NCBI GenBank assembly: GCA_022414725.1
Contig: CM039463.1
Coordinates: 26,577,593-26,641,592, forward strand
DNA length: 64,000 bases
Direction: 5' to 3'
Source: Microglena sp. YARC
Taxonomy: Eukaryota; Chlorophyta; Chlorophyceae; Chlamydomonadales; Chlamydomonadaceae
The position numbers were made by a program, and so were the translations under genes. The notes beneath the pieces were generated by a model, which saw only the letters and a program-made list of their open reading frames with translations, was not told the origin of the DNA and did no database searches. Shown piece by piece: positions 21,775 through 34,108 of the stretch (positions are counted from its first letter, which is position 1; each line of letters opens with the position of its first letter).

Positions 21775-23790
21775 TAGGCAGTGCCATACATGCTCACACC
21801 TTAGATATTCCCGCGTGCACCATCCTCTTGGTCCCACACAAACCCACATATGCCCATATCGCCCTCCTAAATCACCCATGGGCTATGGAACTAGCCACTC
21901 TGCCTCCCAAGGCCAAACCCCTCACCCCCTCCCTAATCTGGACGGGGGGCAAACTCACCCCTGCCAAGAGACACATAGGAACCTACAAACTCATTGCCAT
22001 CTCAAACCCAGCTGGCCATGCCAAGTACCTCCACAACCCACCCACCACATGGGCCCAAACCATGAGGGACATGGGGGCCACTTCCATCCCACGACCAGGT
22101 CCCCCCCCCTCCCAATTGGGCCTCCCTACCACTCACCTACCCAAGGCACTTAGCTCCCTCCTTAAGACCTGGGCACAACAACCCACCCCCATGCAGATAG
22201 ACCCCACACCCATAACACCCACCGTGCTCCCGTGCACACATGCTATCCTACAAGCACCAGGCCTCGCTCTATACACAGATGGAAGTGCCATCATAGTCAA
22301 AGAAGGCGTCCTACGCCTAGGGGCAGGCGTATAGTCCCCCAGGGCCGCTGCACGTTGCCTCCGCATAGACCCTGGCGGACAGGGCATCACTGCCGACATC
22401 AATCGCGCGGAACTCGTGGCAATCCAACAAGCACTCATACACTCCGAAATAGATGAAGAACTCACCATCTACTCCGACAGCTTATGCTCCTTGCAGCTCA
22501 TTAACCTGCACATTTACCGTCCCAGCAGGACCCGGGAAAACAAACACCGCGACCTCCTGCAAGACATCGCCATCCACATTATCAACAGACACAACGCTGC
22601 TGCTACCACACGCCTGCTTAAGGTCCGATCTCACTCAGGAATCGTAGGGAATGACGAGGCAGACACGCTCGCGAAAGAAGCGACGACAGGATACAATGTA
22701 ATTGGGCCAGTTAAAACAGGGGAACATGCGCACCTCAACATGCATTGGCCGTCTGTCCAGCCCCCCAAATCTATTAATGGGGACCAGCCCCCCCGGCGTC
22801 CGGCCAACAATCTCACCAAGGGTATCAAGGCTAACCTCCCCACCCCCCTGCACACCGGGCATGCCAACACCACGGGCATATACTCCTCCATGTGGGAGCA
22901 AGCCAACCCCTTCCTCCTCCCCCAGGCTAGTAATCGTTTCTGGCAATCCACCGACATCAAATGGTGGCAAAAAATACAAATCCACAAGGCTAGGTGGGGA
23001 CGCTTATGGACTAGGAAACTGGCATACAGATACAAACGCCCCTATGGTACCAGCACTAGCCCCCCCTCTGATGATAACTGCCCTCTTTGTCGCAAAGCAC
23101 AGGACGGAGCTGGCCATATTCTTGCTGGGTGCAGCCACCCTGTCTTCAAAGGAATGTATATCAACAGACATAATAAGGCGGTCCAACTCATCCAAAAGGC
23201 AGTAGCCAAAGGAGCTCTGGGGGCTCTCCCCATGTACATGGATGCAGGCACCTGTGAAGCGACATCCGACATTCCCACGAGGCCCCCAACCACTCTCAAA
23301 CCCCCTGATCTTCCCCAAGCCACATGGGATAAATACAGGCCTGATCTCCTCCTCATTGACGACGAATCCAAACCAAGAAAAGCCTACCTAGTTGAACTGG
23401 GCTACTGCTCAGACACTAACCACCACATCAAATTCCAGGAAAAGAGCGTTCAGCATAAGGAGCTCCAACGTATCCTTCAACAACAAGGACTCCTTGTCCA
23501 CTACCTAGTCTTCACAATAGGTACCACTGGTACCATACCAATCACAACTCTTACCAATCTCTCCACCTTAGGGATCAGTCTCGAACACGTAGACAAACTC
23601 ATCTCTAAGCTGCACAGAGAATCTATCGCCTCCTGTACCAGCATTCTTGCCACACGTCGCATGAAGGAGTCCCTCCCGCCTGGAGGGTGACACCTACTAT
23701 GTCTGCCATGGTGACTTTCCCCAGCTGCGGCGTACGGGAGGGTCCCCTTAACACCACGCCCCTCCAGGCGTTATCTTTTTTTTTTTTATA
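21775..23790 (+). mobile_element. RandI/Dualen-like LINE, 5'-truncated
   Basis: A 3' fragment of a non-LTR element. Order: linker, RNase H, C-x2-C zinc motif, PD-(D/E)xK-type endonuclease, short 3' UTR (cttccccagctgcggcgtac, cacgcccctccaggcg), then a T-rich end. RNase H plus a restriction-like endonuclease downstream is the arrangement of RandI/Dualen elements. A shorter tail of the same family is at 39985-40110. It sits between one outlying unit (21577) and the main body of the 80-bp array that resumes at 24455. Confidence 0.75.
21828..23690 (+). pseudogene. LINE polyprotein C-terminal part: RNase H, zinc motif, endonuclease
   Basis: One frame is open except for a TAG at 22332-22334. RNase H: ALYTDGSA (first acidic residue), RAELVAIQQAL, YSDSLCSLQLI, VRSHSGIVGNDEADTLAKEA. 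Zinc motif: CPLCRKAQDGAGHILAGCSH. Endonuclease: RPDLLLIDDES then AYLVELGYCSDT. The TAG falls where the family pattern expects GAGVY, so Tyr became stop. Reverse transcriptase is missing upstream, so the copy is inactive. Confidence 0.75.
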
Positions 23791-24454
23791 TTTGCAAAAC
23801 TTGGGGGCCTGCTTGCTGTACATTGAGTCACTGCCCGAGAGGTCCAGCGATCTTTCAGATGGGGCCCCCATTGGTACAAGTGCTAGTAGACAAATTTAAA
23901 GTGTATGCTGGGCCTTGGAAGGTCTTAGCTCTGTGTGCGATATTTCCCTTAATTAGGGGGTATATCACAACACTGGTTGGCCTTACTGGTCTTATCAGCT
24001 GTTACCATTAAATAAAGTCAACTGCACTATCTAGCTTGTAAGTCCAGACTGTTCAGGTCTGTCTTTGTGCTACTACCAATAGAGTCGCTACTGTCAAATA
24101 ATAACAGAGTCACTTCCCCTGGGAGGCTCTGGTATCTTCTGGAAGATATAACTCCTGTGGGACAGAGGGATGGTGGTGGGAACTTGAAAAGCTGGTAAAG
24201 ATCAAGGCTAAAGCAGCTTGGGGCACCAAAATTTTAGTGCCCCCGGTGACTGTGCACTTGATTATATACCGGGCAGGACAGTACTGCTGGAAAACAGTGG
24301 CGGTGGTTACTCCTGGTTTTGCCCGGGGGTTTACGGATATTTGAAATATGAAGGCGTCCTGCGGAATCCTGCATCCGCGCGTCTGAATACTCCATTTCTC
24401 TCACTACTGTGTGGGAAATGCGGCGTTTTAGTTGCCGGTGTCCTCTTTTGTATT

Positions 24455-26400
24455 AGTAGCAATTGTGTAAACAAGCTCTAGGTCAGAGGTACGCGATACT
24501 CCACAAAGCTCCCGTTGTAGTTGTCCTCCCCCGTTCTATAAGCAGTTGTATGAACAAGCTCTAGGTCAGAGGTATGGGATACTCCACAAGAGTCCCGTTG
24601 TAGTTTCCAGTGTCCTCACATGTTTTATTAGCGATTGTGTAAACAAGCACTACATCAGAGGTAGGGGATACTCCACAAAGCTCCCGTTGTAGTTGTCCTC
24701 CCCCGTTCTATAAGCAGTCGTATAAACAAGCTCTGGGTCAGAGGTATGGGATACTCCGAAAAGCTCCCGTCTTAGTTGCCGGTGTCCTCTTTTGTATTAT
24801 TAGCAATTGTGTAAACAAGCACTACATCAGAGGTAGGGAATACTCCACAAAGCTCCCGTTGTAGTTACCAGTGCCTTCCCCGTTTTATTAGCAATTGCAT
24901 AAACAAGCACATCGTCAGAGTTACGCGATATTCCACAAAGCTCCCGTTGTAGTTGCCCTCCCCTGTATTATGAGCAGTTGTATACAAAAGCTCTAGGTCA
25001 GAGGTAGGGAATACTCCACAAAGCTCCCGTTGTAGTTGCCAGTGTCTTCCCCGTTTTATTAGCAATTGTGTAGTCAAGCTCTAGGTCAGAGGTACGCGAT
25101 ACTCCACAAAGCTCCCGTTGTAGTTGTCCCCCCTCTGTTTTATGAGCAGTTGAATACAAAAGCTCTAGGTCAGAGGTACGAGATAGTGCACAAAGCTCCC
25201 TTTGTAGTTAGCAGCTTCCTCTCCCGGCCTGCCCTGCCATTCACCTCCATGCCATCACATGCGCTGCCAAAGGGAAGGTCTCTCTTCGAATGTTTCATGT
25301 ACATAAAATCGAGGCTGCTGTTTTACGGGCAGTTCTGCCCTGCCCTGCCATTCCCTTCCCTTCCCTGCCCTGTTCTGCCCTGCCATTCACCTCCATGCCA
25401 TCACATGCATTGCCAAAGAGAAGGTCCCTCTTCGAATGTCATATGTACATAAAATCGTGGCTGACGTTTTATGGGCAGTTGTATAAACAAGCTCAAGGCC
25501 AGTGGTACGGGATACTCCACAAAGCTCCCGTTGTAGTTACCAGTGTCTTCCCCGTTTTATTAGCAGTTGTGTAAACAAGCACTACATCAGAGGTACGCGA
25601 TACTGAACAAGAAAACCGCTGAAGTTGCCAGTGTTCTCTCCCGTTGTATTCGCAGTTGTGTAAAGAAGCACTACATCAGAGGTTCGCGATACTGCACAAG
25701 ACTCCTGTTGTAGTTGCCAGTGTCCTCTCCCGTTATATTAGCAGTTATGTAAACAAGCTCTACGTCAGAGGAATGCGATACTCCACAAGAGTCCCGCTGT
25801 AGTTTCCAGTGTCCTCACACGTTTTATTAGCGATTGTGTAAACAAGCTCTACGTCAGATGCACACGATATTCCACGAAGCTCCCGTTGTAGCTGTCCTCC
25901 CCCGTATTATGAGCAGTTGTTTACACAAGCTCTAGGTCAGAGGTACGAGATACTGCACAAAGCTCCCGTTGCATTTAGCAGTGTCCTCTCCCGGGCTGCC
26001 CTGCCATTCACCTCCATGCCATCACATGCGCTGCCAAAGAAAATGACCCTCTTTGTAGGTCCCAAGTACACACAATCGAGGCTGACATTTATGAGCATTT
26101 GTGTAAACAAGCACTAGGTCAGAAGTACGGGATACTCTACAAAGCTCCCGTTGTAGTTGCCAGCTTCTTCCCCATTTTATTAGCAGTTGTGTAAACAAGC
26201 TCTAGGCCAGAGGTAGGGGATACTGCACAAAGCTCCCGTTGTAGTTGTCCTCCCCCGTTTTATGAGCAGTTGAATACACAGCTCTAGGTCAGAGGTACGG
26301 GATACTGCACAAAGCTCCCATTGTAGTTACCAGTGTCTTCTCCCGGTCTACCCTGCCATTCACCTCCGTGCCACGCATTGCCAAAGGGAAGGTCAGCCAC
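24455..26400 (+). repeat. about 80-bp satellite array, some 20-25 units
   Basis: Unit: agcagttgtgtaaacaagct, ctaggtcagaggtacg-gat, actccacaaagctcccgttg, tagttg, then tcctcccccgttttat. A second motif (ccctgccattcacctccatg, catcacatgc, tgccaaag) is inserted in 3-4 units at about 25230, 25385, 26000 and 26350, giving a higher-order repeat. One unit lies apart at 21577-21640. By analogy with the arrays below it may derive from an exon boundary, but I cannot place the exon. Confidence 0.85.
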
Positions 26401-26510
26401 CTGTGAATTTTTATCATATGTAATATTAATAAATGTGACGAGAATAGTAAAATTAAGTTATCTCTGTAGCATGAACTGAGGGCCTCTGTCGGTAAAACGA
26501 TTTGTTGGGT

Positions 26511-26728
26511 CAGTTTTGTTTTTCAAAGCTGAAAGTGGTTATATTCTAGCTTTATGGGTTTAGGCCTCCTCCAGCGACAGCATTTTAGTGTTTTTATAGC
26601 TTTTATAGCTTTTTGCAGCTTTATAGGGCCATTTAGTTTTTTTTCTTTTTTCTTTTTTATAGCGAGAATTTCGCTAAAACTAGGTCAAAACTAGCGAAAG
26701 CTATGTATAGCTGGGGAAACAATCCCTG
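26511..26728. mobile_element. hAT-type MITE (cagggattgtttttc family)
   Basis: 218 bp, ends cagttttgtttttc and gaaacaatccctg, flanked by tgttgggt / tgttggga (8-bp target duplication, one mismatch). It split a copy of the common dispersed repeat (26461-26510 and 26729-26830). Family members: 61942-62220 and 62405-62610. Confidence 0.8.
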
Positions 26729-26989
26729 TGTTGGGACCCAGTCCATCATCTGCGCTTATGTCCTTTCTATCCCCTCCTCATATCAAGGTTGGGAAAGTCC
26801 CTTCAGCCCGTTTGGCTACCCCTGGACTGTAACATACACACAATGATTCTGTCAGCTTCTCTGTCGATAAAACGATTTGTTGGGCCCCAGTTCATCAGTT
26901 CTTATTCCCCCTTTAGCTCCTCCTGATATCGAGGTTGGGAAATTCCATTAAGCCTTTTTGGCTACCCCTGGACTGTAACATACACACAT

Positions 26990-27100
26990 ATTCAGAGGCC
27001 ATGCTGTCATGCTGCGGTTTCAGAGACCATGCTATCATGCTGTAGTTTCAGAGGCCATGCTGTCATGTTGTGGTTTCAGAGGCCATGCTGTCATGTTGTG
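26990..27100 (+). repeat. about 27-bp tandem repeat, 4-5 copies
   Basis: gaggccatgctgtcatgttg plus tggtttca repeated. It overlaps the last codons and stop of the minus-strand kinase-like gene proposed here, so the terminal codons have themselves been duplicated downstream. Confidence 0.8.
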
Positions 27101-27152
27101 ATTTCAGAGTATATCCAACGGGCTGGTACCTTAAGCTTTGAGCTACCCAGGA
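27063..27152 (-). CDS. kinase-like gene 1, putative terminal exon
   Basis: Acceptor ttgttcttttttcag, then SWVAQSLRYQPVGYTLKSQH, ending SETTT and TGA (27063-27065). Phase 0, as required by the previous exon. It could instead use a donor at agcttaag/gtaccag and continue further left. Confidence 0.45.
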   Translation of the reverse strand, partial: SWVAQSLRYQPVGYTLKSQHDSMASETTT

Positions 27153-28010
27153 CTGAAAAAAGAACAAGAAAACCAAGATCAACAAAAACAGCAACTACAG
27201 CACAACCACCACCAACTACCACCACCACCAACATTCACCCCCAACACCACCACCACCAACACCAACACGACTACCACCAGCACCACCACAAACAGCCACC
27301 ACCACCGCCATTGACAGCCACAGTATCACCCACATCAACTTCAACATCATCACCCACATCAACATCAACATCACCGACATCACCCGCATCAACATCACCC
27401 ACATCACCAACATCATCAAATTTTGGAGGCATCGCGTACCTTGTGGTAGGCAGGGTCGTTGCAGATGTAGACATGACTTCCAAAAACTGTATTGCTCGTG
27501 TTGTAATGGATACTGCAGCACGGCGGGGATTCCTTGTAGCGATGCATGGGCTGATTGAGAGGTTCTCCATGGTACAGAGTCCACTCATAGCCATGGCTGA
27601 GCATATCTGGAGTGATGTTGATGTGGGTGATGTTGATGTTGATGTAACCTTAAAAGGATTCATGGGCTGATTGAGAGGTTCTCCATGGTGCAGGGTCCAC
27701 TCATAGCCATGGCTGAGCATATCTGGGGTGATGTTGATGTGAGTTATGTTGACATTGATGTTGATGTGGGTGATGTTGACGTGGGTGATGTTGATGTTGA
27801 CGTTGATGTACCCTTATAGGGACTCATGGGCTGATTGAGAGGTTCGCCATGGTGCAGGGTCCACTCATAGCCATGGCTGAGCATATCTGAATGATGTTGA
27901 TGTGGGTGATGTTGACGTTGATGTTGACGTTGACGTTGATTAATATGTGAATCCAGGGCAGCGCCAAACCCATGCCCCGCCATGCAACGCAGAGCGGCTA
28001 CGCGTTGTTG

Positions 28011-28041
<31 letters not shown>

Positions 28042-30115
28042 TACAGTCCAGGGGTAGGCTACATAGGCTAAAGGGACTTACCCAACCGTGACAGGATGGG
28101 CTAAAAAGAATAAGCATTGATGAACTGAACCCCGAAGAATCGTTTTACCGACGGGGGCCCTGAGATGCGTCGTTGATAAACATAACTGCTGCAATGCATG
28201 CTGATGTGGGAGGCCTACCTCCCTGCCTAGTTAGGGTGGTAGGCCTACATAGGCAGGGAGACCTAGGCAGCCTAGGCCTCCCTGAGCTCCAGGGTTGTTC
28301 AAAACACTACGTTTCACGTCTCAAACACACATATGGGAGGGTCTACTACGTTGCACATTTTGAAGGATCCACTACCTTGCATCACTACGTTGCAGGTGGT
28401 AGGGAGGTCGCCCTCCCTTTCACCAGGGTTGGCCAAAACGCTACGTTTCACGCCTCAAACACACATTTTGGAGGTTCCACTACAATTTGTATGATATCAT
28501 ATTCGCCTTCGGTCAACATCATATGATATGCTGGTCTCTACTCACATGACCTGAGATTTGTTGGGCTTCAGTTCACTAGTGCTTGTTTTTTTAAACTGCC
28601 TTTCCTATTTTAAGGTTGGGTAAGTCCCTTTAGCCTTTTTGGCTACCCCTGGACTTTAAAAATACATACATGAGCCGTGGATTTTGGCACATTGGTGGCT
28701 GGCCCCAGTGCAAGCAAACGGGCTGGCTCTCTCAACCTCACGCCTCCTATTCAGGCATATGATTTATTTATGGATTGCAGCCCATGAAACACAGATGTCG
28801 GCGCATGAAATGTAGATTTTGAAGTACACTTGAGCAATCCTGACTGCCATATGGTGACACCTCGTGCACTTTTGAAGTACACTGGAACAACCCTGACTAC
28901 CACATGGTGACACCTGCATGCATTTTTGAAGTACACTTGAATTACACATTTTGAAGTACACTTGAACGACCCCAACTTCCATATGGTGACACCTGCGTGC
29001 ACTTTTGAAGTACACTTGAAGTACACATTTTGAAGTACACTTGAGCAACCCTGACTGCCATATGGTGACACCCGCAGGCATTTTGAAGTACACTTGAAGT
29101 ACACATTTAGAAGTACACTTGAACAACCTCAACTGCCATATGGTGACACCTGTATGCACTGCACACATCTCACCTCTTGATCTATTGCTTATAGCATCTG
29201 CCAATATACAATAACATACTATTTATAAACATATAATATAATAAATGGTGGTACCTGCATGGACTGCACACCTCTCACCTATTGATCTATTCCTTATAGC
29301 ATCTGCCAAATATCCAATAATATAATATGTATACATATATTATATAATAAATTGTGGTACCTGCATGGACTGCACCTCTCACCTCATGATCTATTCCTTA
29401 TAGCATCTGCCAAATATCCAATAATATAATATTTAGACATACATTAGATTATTGGATTCACCATTTGTTATAAACATATTATATAATAAATGGTGGTACC
29501 TGCATGCACTGCACACATCTCACCTCTTGATCTATTCCTTATAGCATCTGCCAACAGGATGTGAGGATAGCCATACTCGCTCATTACTTTCTCAGTGCTC
29601 ATTCCTGATATCTTGGTTAGGCACGCTTGGATCTGATGAGGGGGAGGACATGAGGGGCAGCAAGTTAATTACTTTCTAAGTTCTCATTCCTGATATCTTG
29701 GTTAGGCACGCTTTGATCTGAGGGTGGGGGGTGGGGGTGGGGGTGGGGGTGGGGGGTGGGGGGGGATATGAGGGGCAGCAAGTTAATTACTTTCTCAGTG
29801 CTCATTCCTGATATCTTGGTTAGGCACGCTTGGATCTGATGAGGGGGAGGACATGAGGAGCAGCAAGTGAATTACTTTCTAAGTGCTCATTCCTGATATC
29901 TTGGTTAGGCATGCTTGGATCCGAGGGGGGGGGGGGGGGGGGGACATGAGGAGCAGCAAGTGAATTACTTTCTCAGTGCTTATTCCTGATATCTTGGTTA
30001 GGCATGTTTGGATCTGATGAGGGGAGGACATGAGGGGCAGCAAGTTAATTACTTTCTCAGTGCTCATTCCTGATATCTTGGTTAGGCACGCTTGGATCTG
30101 AGGGGGGGGCGGGGG

Positions 30116-30152
<37 letters not shown>

Positions 30153-30224
30153 TGATGGGCAGCAGGTTAATTACTTTCTCAGTGCTCATTCCTGATATCT
30201 TGGTTAGGCACGCTTGGATCTGAA

Positions 30225-30256
<32 letters not shown>

Positions 30257-32310
30257 ACATGAGGGGCAGCAAGTTAATTACTTTCTCAGTGCTCATCCCT
30301 GATATCTTGGTTAGGCACGCTTGGATCATAGGGGGGAGGACACGAGAGGCAGCAGGTCAATCATCTAGATCATACTGAGATGGTGCATAGTTACATGGTG
30401 CATAGCACTTAGTACATAGCATATGGTGCATGGTAAGTGTCACATGGTACATACATAGGACATGGTACGTTGCACATGGTACATGGTACGTACCACATGG
30501 TACATACATAGGACATGGCACATGGTACGTAGCACATGGTACATACATAGGACATGGTACATGATATGTTGCACATGATACATGGTACGTAGCACATGGT
30601 ATATACATAGCACATGGTACATGGTACGCAGCACAAGGTATATACATAGCAAATAGTCGATGGTGAATAGTACATGGTGCACGGTGCATAGCACTTAGTA
30701 CATAGCATATGGTGCATGGTACTTATCACATGGTACATACGTAGCACATGGTGCATGGTACGTTTCACATGGTACATACATAGCACATTGTATATGGTGC
30801 GTGGTACATGGTGCATACATAGCATATGGTACATACATAGCACATGGTACATGGTACTTACATAGCACATGGTGCATGGTACGTTGCACATGATACATAC
30901 ATAGCACATGGTATGTAGCACATGGTACGTACATAGTACATGGTATATACATGGCACATGGTACATGGTACGTATCACAACACATAGGTGATGTGACTAG
31001 TTAATTGATTAATTACCTCCCCCCCCCCCCTCCCCCCCCTCACCCAGCTTCCAACCAGCTTCCAAAGTTGATCTAACTTGATTAATTGAATAATTGATTA
31101 ATTAAATTAATTTATTGATGAATTAATCAATCCACAAGAGAGTTGGGCCACAATATAGAATCCAACTGAATCCAACTGAATCCAAACCCTTTACATTATA
31201 AGATAAAGAATCCAGCAAAAGTAAAGCATCCAAAGTGACTAAATGTTTCTTTCAATTAGCCTCTCCTTGAATCTAGAGTTAGGCCACAATATAGAATCCA
31301 ACTGAATCCAAACTCTAAACATAATAAGAGAAAGAACCCAACACAAAACCCAAGGGAATAAATGTTTCTTTCAATTAGCCTCTCCTTGGACTCTTTCTAT
31401 TAGCCTCTCCTGGAGTCTCATCAATTAGCTCTCCTGGGTACTCTTTCATTAAGCCTCTCCTGGATTAGCCTCTCCTGGGTACTCTTTCTATTAGCCTCTC
31501 CTGGATTAGCCTTTCCTGGAGTCTCCTCTATTAGCCTCTCCTGGATTAGCCTCTCCTGGGTACTCTTTCTATTAGCCTCTCCTGGATTAGCCTCTCCTGG
31601 GTACTCTTTCTATTTGCCTCTCCTGGATTAGCCTCTCCTGGATTAGCCTCTCCTGGGTACTCTTTCTATTAGCCTCTCCTGGGTACTCTTTCTATTAGCC
31701 TCTCCTGGATTAGCCTCTCCTGGGTACTCTTTCTATTAGCCTCTCCTGGATTAGCCTCTCCTGGATACCCTTTCTATTAGCCTCTCCTGGAGTCTCCTCA
31801 ATTAGCCTTCTTGGTACTCTTTCAAGTAGCCTCTCCTAGTACTTTAGAGTAAATCATGACTGCTTGAGGCTGGGCAAGTCCCTTAAGCCGACTTGGTTAC
31901 TCCTGGACTGGAACATAACACAAAAGCGAAGCCTACATAGGCAACACAACAGGATTCACCTTGGGTTGAAAGTCAGTTCCGATCTTTCTAAACACACAAG
32001 TGAAGCCAATACAGGCAACCCAACAGGATTCACCTTGGGCTGAAAGTCAGTTCCGATCTTTCCATCTTTGACGTGGCAGCGGTAGTCCAACAGTTGTAGA
32101 GGATTGGTCGATTTCTCATAGTCCTGGGGAGGATCCTGCGTTTGATGAGTTTATGTATGTTATGTAAGTATGTATGTATGTATGTATGTATGTAAGTACT
32201 AGTACATTGCCCGTGTGCCCGTGTAAGTATGTCAAGTATGTATGTATGTATGTATGTATGTATGTATGTATGTATGTATGTATGTATATATGTCTGTCTG
32301 TCTGTCTGCC

Positions 32311-32345
<35 letters not shown>

Positions 32346-33850
32346 ATGAATGTAATGTATGTATGTATGCGTGTATGTAATGTCTGTCTGTCTGTCTGTA
32401 TGTGTGTATGTGTCTCTGTCTGTCTGTCTGTCTGTCTGTTGTTATAGTCTAGGGGGTAGACTAAGTAGGCTAAAGGGACTTGCCCAACCCTGATATCAGG
32501 AGGGACTCAAACAAAAAAGCACAGATGAACTGAACGTCAAAAAATCGTTTTACCGATGGGGGACCTGAGTTTTTGATACAGTGATAATTGTTTTTGTGAT
32601 TATGTTGGATGAGTGTTAGTTGAGCTCGTTGAAACAAGAAGGTGCGGGGTTCGAATCCCTACGGGTGCGCTTTAGTGTCCGCGGTCGCTGTCAAGCGCCA
32701 TGGTAGCTATGTCCAGGTTAAGTAGCCCGTTTCTACCGTGGTACGACGGGGCTCCCTTAATACTATGCCCCACCAGGCCTTCTCATTACTTTGGGCGTGT
32801 GTGAACTACAGGTGATTTACTGATGGCAGCTGTAGATGGTTTGTATATTGATGTGTGAATTGTTTTGGAGGATCCTCCACTTGAACGAATGCGATGCGAT
32901 GGCATGGCGAAAGAGCGCATGCGTGATATGAATGGTGGCAACGTTTGCAGACAGAGAGACGGACCTGAGAATTTGAATTTTCCGACCTGGTTAGCTGAGG
33001 CCACACACCCCTCCGTTGGTGATGACGGCGTTGCGAAGAAGAAGAGGAAGTGCATATATATTCATACTTGGACGTACCAATGGTGGGTTCTTCATCACGA
33101 ATGCCCACTGTAAGTGGTTGATCTGGAACTTCTGGGTGGTTGGGATCAGAATTGAGTCCACTCCACATCTTCGCCAAGCTGTCCCATACACCTACGCCAG
33201 AAGGTGCAAGGTGGCATTTTCATGGCAGGTACAAAATATATCAGAAGACACCCCCCACCCCCACCCCACACACAGGTCCATACATTTACGCGAGAAGGCA
33301 AAGTGGCATTTTCATGGCAGGTACAAAATATATCAGAAGACCCCCCCCCCCCCCCCCCCCCCCTCCCCCCCCCCCCCCCCCCCCCACACACCACCACCAC
33401 CCACACACGCACACATGCACGAACAACACCCACGCGCACAGGTCCATACACCAAGGCGAGAAGGTGCAAGGTACATTTTCATGGCAGGTACAAAATATAT
33501 CAGAAGACCCCCCCCACACACACACCACCCACACACCACACACAGGTCCATACATTTACGCGAGAAGGCAAAGTGGCATTTTCATGGCAGGTACAAAATA
33601 TATCAGAAGACCCCCCCCCCCCCCCCCATCCCCCCCCCCCACACCACCACCACCCACACACGCACACATGCACGCACAACACCCACACGCACAGGTCCAT
33701 ACACCAACGCGAGAAGGTGCAAGGTACATTTTCATGGCAGGTACAAAATATATCAGAAGACCCCCCCCACCCACACCCCACCCACAGGTCCATACATTTA
33801 CGCGAGAAGGCAAAGTGGCATTTCATGGAAGGTACAGAATATATCAGAAG

Positions 33851-33883
<33 letters not shown>

Positions 33884-34064
33884 ACCGAACACACACACAC
33901 ACACCACACATGCACACATGTCCGCACAACACACTCGCACACACGTACACTACACACACAAACACGCACACCACAAACACACACACCACAAACATGCACA
34001 CCACACGTACACACCAAACACACACACGCACACCACACACACACACCAAACACACACAAGCACA

Positions 34065-34108
<44 letters not shown>

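Noticed and set aside
30409..30985. Minus-strand frames rich in Tyr/His/Val/Pro/Cys
   Set aside because: Short-period catggtac array read in frame.
32610..32672. tRNA gene near ggttcgaatcc
   Set aside because: Only the T-arm is convincing; no D-arm or acceptor stem.
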